Below the pieces are notes generated by a model. That model ran no database searches. It was not told the origin of the DNA and worked only from the letters and a program-made list of their open reading frames with translations. Shown piece after piece: positions 58,408-64,000 of a stretch of 64,000 bases of DNA. Each line of letters begins with the position of its first letter. The first letter of the stretch is position 1. Source of the stretch: Brachycybe producta (lineage: Eukaryota; Arthropoda; Diplopoda; Playtdesmida; Andrognathidae); NCBI GenBank assembly GCA_036925085.1, contig JAUPFP010000001.1, positions 5,621,722 through 5,685,721 on the forward strand, written 5' to 3'. A program made the position numbers and the translations under genes.

Positions 58408-58597
58408 AGGCCTTGTTTCCACTGCATGGAAGAAAAATTTGAACTGTTTGAAGTGGTGAAAAATGGAAAAAAAAAAAAAAACGTGGCCTCCAGCCTATAT
58501 TCACTATCATAGGCGGTGGTGGCCACGTTTGTTCTATTTTTCAACAAATTGAAATTTTTATGAACCTCAAATTTTTGCCCCAGTGGAAACAAGGCCT
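58408..58597. mobile_element. Harbinger-type MITE with TTA target duplication
   Basis: Terminal repeats AGGCCTTGTTTCCACTG are perfect, flanked on each side by TTA (58405-58407, 58598-58600). A 3-bp TWA duplication is typical of PIF/Harbinger. A second inner inverted pair (AAACGTGGCC / GGCCACGTTT) makes a hairpin. The overlapping open frames on both strands are artefacts. Confidence 0.7.
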
Positions 58598-58609
58598 TTA
58601 TATTATCTT

Positions 58610-60952
58610 TTCTAGTTTTGAACAGAGTAAATTTATCATTTGGTGAAATTTCATTCAAGTATTAACTTTTTTAATTGAGAAATAAGTTTTGTCCAATACA
58701 TATTATTCTAAGTATTATTGGGTGATTTTCATATTTGTAGTTATTTTAGTATTGGTCTGTTTGAAAAGTGTGACAGTAACATCCATTATGGGCTGTTTAC
58801 TATTATTAGTTTTTATTTTGTTAAATAAAGAACAATAAAAAAACGTGTTAAAATCAAGTTTGATGCTTTTTAAGTATCTATTAGTCACCTGGTGTCACTT
58901 TCATGAACTTTGTGAATGTCAATTTCATGGGTTTTCATGTTATTTTTTATGCTTTCTTTTTAGAAGAATTCATAGGAAGTTAAGTTTATGCTTTTTTATT
59001 AAAAATTCAACTATAAAGCCACCTGGTGTTACTTTCATGTACTTTGTGCAAATGCATTTCAAAGCATTTTATTGTAAGTTCCTACTCTTCAAATTTTTCT
59101 TTGTAATAATATTAATTTTTTTACTCCTAAAATGAATAAATAAATTCAAGTAAACAACAAACAAAATGAGACTTTATTGATTGATTGATTGATTTAAGTT
59201 GTTTCATTCGATGCTAAAGTGCGCCATCTGGTGACCTACATAGAAAAGTTCCTATTTGACTTTCCATTTAAAGCAAATTCTATTACACTTTAATCACACA
59301 CAATTTATATTTAATTGAACTCTGTTCCCTGTTCGATTAACGTCACTGAATAATTAAATTGCATATGCTTTTTTAGCCTCTTCCCTTCCCTTCTCTCTAT
59401 CTCTCTCCCTTCTATGTGGTGAATGTTGTTGAATAATCAAATTCAGAAAAATGTTTGCCATAGAAATAAAAGCAAAAGCATCAATCAATTACACAAGATC
59501 AAATTCAAAAAAATTCCCAAGTGTGTTTAAAAAAATAGAAGGGATTTTTCATGTTCTCTGGTGCATGTCTCTCTCTCTCTCTTTCTCTACCAGAGTAGAA
59601 GGGGCTTTTTATTATATGGTGGAAATGCCACCTCTTTTATATTATGGAGTTATATACAGAATAGGGATAGCATATAATAATAATGACTTCAATGAAGATG
59701 ACTCAAATGATGTTTTCTGTAGGGAACTTAGGTCTATAGGACCCTGGGGAATCTCTGTATCACACATATAACATAATATCCACTGAATCACTTAAGTGTG
59801 GTGCAAATAATTTAGAAGGCGGAGTCTTAATATCACTTTTAAAACCCCCATTAAAAACAATACTCCAGTTGAGACCTACTAGGTCCTTTAGCTACAAATA
59901 CACTTAAAAGGCCTCAAAAACAAACATTTTATAATATGCTACAATGGAAGCACATAAATCTAAATGGCAGAAAAAGAAAATTAATGATTTATTGAAATCA
60001 ATAGAAAAAAATGTTGATTTTTAAATATGTCTATATCTTAACAACATTTCTGTTATTTATCAGTATTTATACTCTTCTAGTTTCTAAAATACTTTTAAAT
60101 TTATTCTTAAGGTGGATTTAATGTGTAAACGCTCCTCCAAATCTGGTTGTTCTGTTTATCAGAAGCAATATTAAGAAAAAACTTGAAAGTGTTATAGAAA
60201 CTAGAAAGGTAAAATCCAACACTTAATGTTTCCGTTGATATCTTTCAAAGTAAGCTTTTTTATATATCAGTTTGAAAATAATCCAACTTTAAAAAATGGT
60301 GTTTTTTGTTTTGTTTTTGCCAATAAAAAGTTTATTTTGAAGCATATAGATTCTAAACATGAAAATACCGGTTATTGATTTTTTATATCATTCTAGTTTC
60401 GAATACAGTATCGATTTTATATTTCGATTTTGTTTCAATTATATATTTTTTTTAATTTTTGTCCTTTTTAAAAGTTTATTTTGAAAAATATCGACATATC
60501 AACATCCTTATTAGTGACTAAACCACTCTTCTAGTTTCTAACATGCTTTCAATTTGCCTTTAATGTTGGCTCTTTTGAAATGCAAAATAATAACTACAGA
60601 GTTTAAAAATCAGCTGTTTAGAAAACACAAACTGAATTCTAAAATAGCTCAAAATTCAATTTTGATTGTTTCTCTCCACCATTTGCATATTTTTAACGGC
60701 TGCCTATAAAACGTCTAAACTAATTATCACTTTTCACTAAGTATACTAAAAATAGTTTAAAATATGTAATAAGAAACAGAAACCCATTAATCATGTAGAC
60801 AAAATATGAAAAGCTAAAGTTTGTCTCAAAACATCACAAAAAAAAAAAAGATAGTTTTCAGAAGAAAACTTAAAACAAAACGGATAAAGATCTCGGTTTT
60901 CTAGTCTCAAGTGAGGTTTCTATGGTACCACGTGTTTATGTTGTAAATACAT

Positions 60953-61000
<48 letters not shown>

Positions 61001-61235
61001 AGAGAGCTTTTTTAGAAAATTTCAAAATAAAAATGGAAGTAAAGTTGACATGTAATCATTCATGAACACAACACGATTTTGTCAAAACATTCCACAACTA
61101 TTAATTCTTAAAAAGATCAAAACAAGACATTTTGCGCATGCGTTGTGACATGTGTAGAAACCAAAATGTTCTCAAATTCCATCACTTTAGGAGAAAATAT
61201 TGTATAATAAAGAATAATATACATCATTTCCACTA
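58610..61235. other. Non-coding stretch
   Basis: 58840-59060 has two ~120-bp related blocks (CACCTGGTGTCACTTTCATG and CACCTGGTGTTACTTTCATG), a diverged tandem. Four dispersed TCTAGTTTC motifs occur at 60070-60545. (AG)n is at 60957-60997. Confidence 0.45.
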
Positions 61236-61236
61236 C

Positions 61237-61740
61237 ATAAATTAACTGCGGTTAAAAAGCTAACCACAGTTAATTTTCTAGTGAAAACGAATGTGGTTAC
61301 ATTAACCATAGTTAATGCAACTGTATTGACACAATGTAGTTAACCACAGTTAATTTTCTAATGGAAACAACATTAGTTACATTAACCACGGTTATATTCA
61401 TGAACAATGGAATGAACTGCATTGACACAATGTAGTTAACCACAGTTAATTTTCTAATGGAAACAACAGTAGTTACATTAACATTGACCATAGTTAAATT
61501 CCTGAACAATGAAGTTAATGCAACTGTATTGACACAATCTAGTTAACCACAGTTAATTTTCTAATGGAAACAATATTAGTTACATTAACCACGGTTAAAT
61601 TCCTGAACAATTGAGTCAACTGCATGGCCACACTGTAGTTAACATCAGATAATTTTCTAGTGGAAACAAATATGGTTACATTAACCATGGTTAATATTCT
61701 GAACAATGCAGTTAACTCAACTGCATTGACAAAAGCAAAA
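61237..61740. repeat. GTTAAC-rich ~100-bp tandem array
   Basis: About five units with GTTAACCACAGTTAATTTTC, TAATGGAAACAACA, GTTACATTAACCACGGTTA and TGAACAATG; starts near 61260, 61338, 61434, 61541 and 61637. Confidence 0.85.
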
Positions 61741-61744
61741 TAAA

Positions 61745-63845
61745 TATCTATTCAGCCATCTTAAAATCCAACAAAAGCCCAAAGTTGGAGCTTACATTGT
61801 AACTCTAGCCTCTAACCACAACCTCTTTAGTTTTAATTATTTAAATGTATTTTAAACTGTAGTTCTATAAATCTAAACATTTCAGCTGTTATAGGAGAAG
61901 AAGGCCCATTCTAAACTGAGCATGACGTCAAATTACTGTAAGTTTGCGTTTCACTTGAAATGAAAAGTCCAGAGAAAGCAGACAAAAAATATTTTCACTT
62001 ACTAGAAGAAGAAAGAAAAAAAAAAAACAGAAGCACTTAATTCTACTAATGAGGTGCAGCAGCAATTTTAAAGTTTTTAAAAAGCTTTAAAAGACCTTAA
62101 AACTGGTTTTGCTTATCTACAATGTATGTTTTTCAGAAAGACATTACTCCCTTACTTCCGGAGCACAAAAATCACACATAAAGTGACATAAAAGAACAAG
62201 TGAAATTAAGTGGTATATGGGGAAAGATGTCATTCTGGTAAACATTATGTTGCCCATTCATTCATTTACAAAGGTCTTGCGGGCATGGTTTGCATTTAGA
62301 AGGTAATTGTCTTTGGGTGTGTAATGTATCATCAAGCAACACTGTGAAGCAGATGGAAGAAATTAAGAAGAAGAAAAAAAAAATGTTTTTAACAATGCTT
62401 TAAAAAGCTACTGTAGAAAAAAAATCTAAACCCTAAACCTGTTGCAAATGTAAAATTCATGTTTCAGAAACTGAGAACATAATAATTATTATAACCTATA
62501 TTTAGTTAATAGTTAACGTGCATTTACAGTGTATATGCTGCATGTGCCATTTTCTGCCAATGTGTCAAATGAAATTATTAACATTCTACCAGATGCTTGG
62601 CTTCATTTGGAAAATCTTTACCATTTGTCTGCAAAAAATAGTAGTTAAAATTGGTTGAGCTTGTGGCAGTAGTGAATTTTAAGCAAATAGTATACACTAA
62701 GCCAATTATGATGTTAGTACCCATAATGCATCTTTTTCTTCTTAATACAGACCCTATATCAATTGTTTGCATTTAACATTTTAAGATTATTCTATTGCTG
62801 CATGGTGTAGCTAAAGCATAGGCGCTGACATTATGGGTGCTCTGCTCCTCAGCATCCTTTGGCATGTTTCAATTTTATTCAAATTTTTATAAGCATTTGC
62901 CAAATAAAATTTCTTTTATTCTTTTTACACTGTGCACTCAGTTTGTGCTATCAACTGGTTAAGAACTCAGTTAAATGTCACAAAATACTGTAGTGCATAA
63001 TAGATATATAATAAAACCTGGGATTGTAAAGTTAGCACGATATAGCCTCTAACAAACACATGTTGGTACACTTCATTGGAGGACCCACCAAAAATGGTGT
63101 GATGAAATTATATTTAAGAAATTTAACTTCTCACCTGAACATATTCTAAAAGAGGAAGAAATATAAAAAAAAGGAATAAAACATAATAAGAAGAGAAAAT
63201 ATAGAATAATTTCATTCAAAATGGAATAAGTTCTAAAATGAATAGAAACTAGAAGGAATTACAGCTAATTGTCAAACAGTATTGGAAGAAGTTTGCAAAC
63301 GATTTCTACCAAACTGTCGTAGCTCAGTATTGCTCTTTTACAGTAGTTTTCAATATATATTAGTATTGATTCATCATTCTTTTTTTTAAAGAAAAAATCT
63401 TGGCAATATTTGTTAACACCTCAAACTTCACTGCACTTGCAAATTGGTATAGTTATTGATGCATTGAAATTCGAATTGCAAAATGCATGTAGCCATGTAA
63501 TAATTTAATGTCTAATGCTCTTATAAATATAAGTAAGCAAATATGACTTTTTTACTGTAAGATTAGTACAGGCTATATAGAAACATGTGACATATTTCGA
63601 TATATATTCTTTCCTATCGTAAATGTTTGAATGCTCTCGTATTTTACACTGTAGGAAATGCTTGATAATATACAGGATGAACATAAATATGTGCAACTTC
63701 GACAAAAAAATCACGGAGGAAAGAATTATTCGATAATTTACACCCTTATATGCATAGTTATGGGCAATAGTTGAACTACTTTCAAAGTAGTTTAAATGTA
63801 ATTACAAATATTTAGTTTAATAACTATTTTGTAGTTAACTACTGT
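61745..63845. other. Non-coding stretch
   Basis: Ordinary AT-rich sequence with TGACGTCA at 61923-61930. Open frames of 60-70 codons show no domain. Confidence 0.35.
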
Positions 63846-63847
63846 AG

Positions 63848-64000
63848 TTAAGAGGCTAGATACATCGTTTAGTTCAAAATTTCTCCGAATGTAGGCGCTG
63901 CGATCGTTGTTGATTGAAAAGCGGTTTTTTAACGTTTTTTCTCCTGGTTCGAAGTCACATAATAATTAATAGAAAAATAATTTCGCGTGCTAATCTTATA
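63848..64000 (-). mobile_element. Family A, copy A6, cut by window edge
   Basis: TTAA at 63848-63851, then GAGGCTAGATACATCG, TGTAGGCGCTGCGATCG and GTCACATAATAATTAATAG, the right-type end of the family. Continues beyond the window. Confidence 0.75.

Overview
The window is AT-rich, intron-containing metazoan nuclear DNA, most likely from an invertebrate with a repeat-rich genome. I base this on GT-AG introns as short as 72-109 bp, on one recognisable animal nuclear gene, and on Helitron, hAT, mariner, TTAA-target and LINE debris filling nearly everything else. I cannot name the species. I saw no tRNA, rRNA, CRISPR, LTR or other virus-derived element.

The only host gene I can support is at 3227-9634 on the plus strand: TWNK, encoding Twinkle, the mitochondrial replicative DNA helicase. 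Thirteen exons join in consistent phase into 664 codons plus a stop; human Twinkle has 684 residues. The model has an Arg/His-rich mitochondrial presequence, a four-cysteine zinc ribbon, a TOPRIM-like region without its catalytic acidic residues, and a complete RecA-type helicase with Walker A, catalytic Glu, Walker B, H3 and H4. Intron 5 holds a 30-bp minisatellite ending next to its acceptor. Intron 11 holds a decayed MADF-type (Harbinger-like) fragment. Intron 2 holds a scrap resembling a LINE tail.

Left of the gene (1-3.2 kb) lie a Helitron-like element, a fold-back element with hAT-like ends and a hAT MITE with a perfect 8-bp target duplication. From 9.8 kb to the right edge the sequence is non-coding and built from short non-autonomous families: an element with TTAAGAGCCTAGATACA ends (six loci, one nested inside another of its own kind), a second family with the same terminal GAGCCTA and TTAA target, a ~310-bp family with TTATACC ends (four copies), two more Helitron-like copies, a Harbinger-type MITE, palindromic fold-backs, a mariner remnant and LINE 3' ends. 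Minisatellites and microsatellites fill the gaps: 26.7-27.4 kb, 30.1-30.3 kb, 50.2-50.9 kb, and GTTAAC-rich arrays at 48.4, 53.4, 57.4 and 61.2 kb.

Points most worth a second look are the mosaic Twinkle primase region (zinc ribbon kept, TOPRIM acids lost), the TTAA element nested in its own family, internal tandem amplification in several MITEs, a palindromic core shared by a MITE and the Helitron-like family, ten copies of the full CRE octamer TGACGTCA of which seven lie in repeats, and a dispersed motif around TCTAGTTTCTAAAACACTTT.
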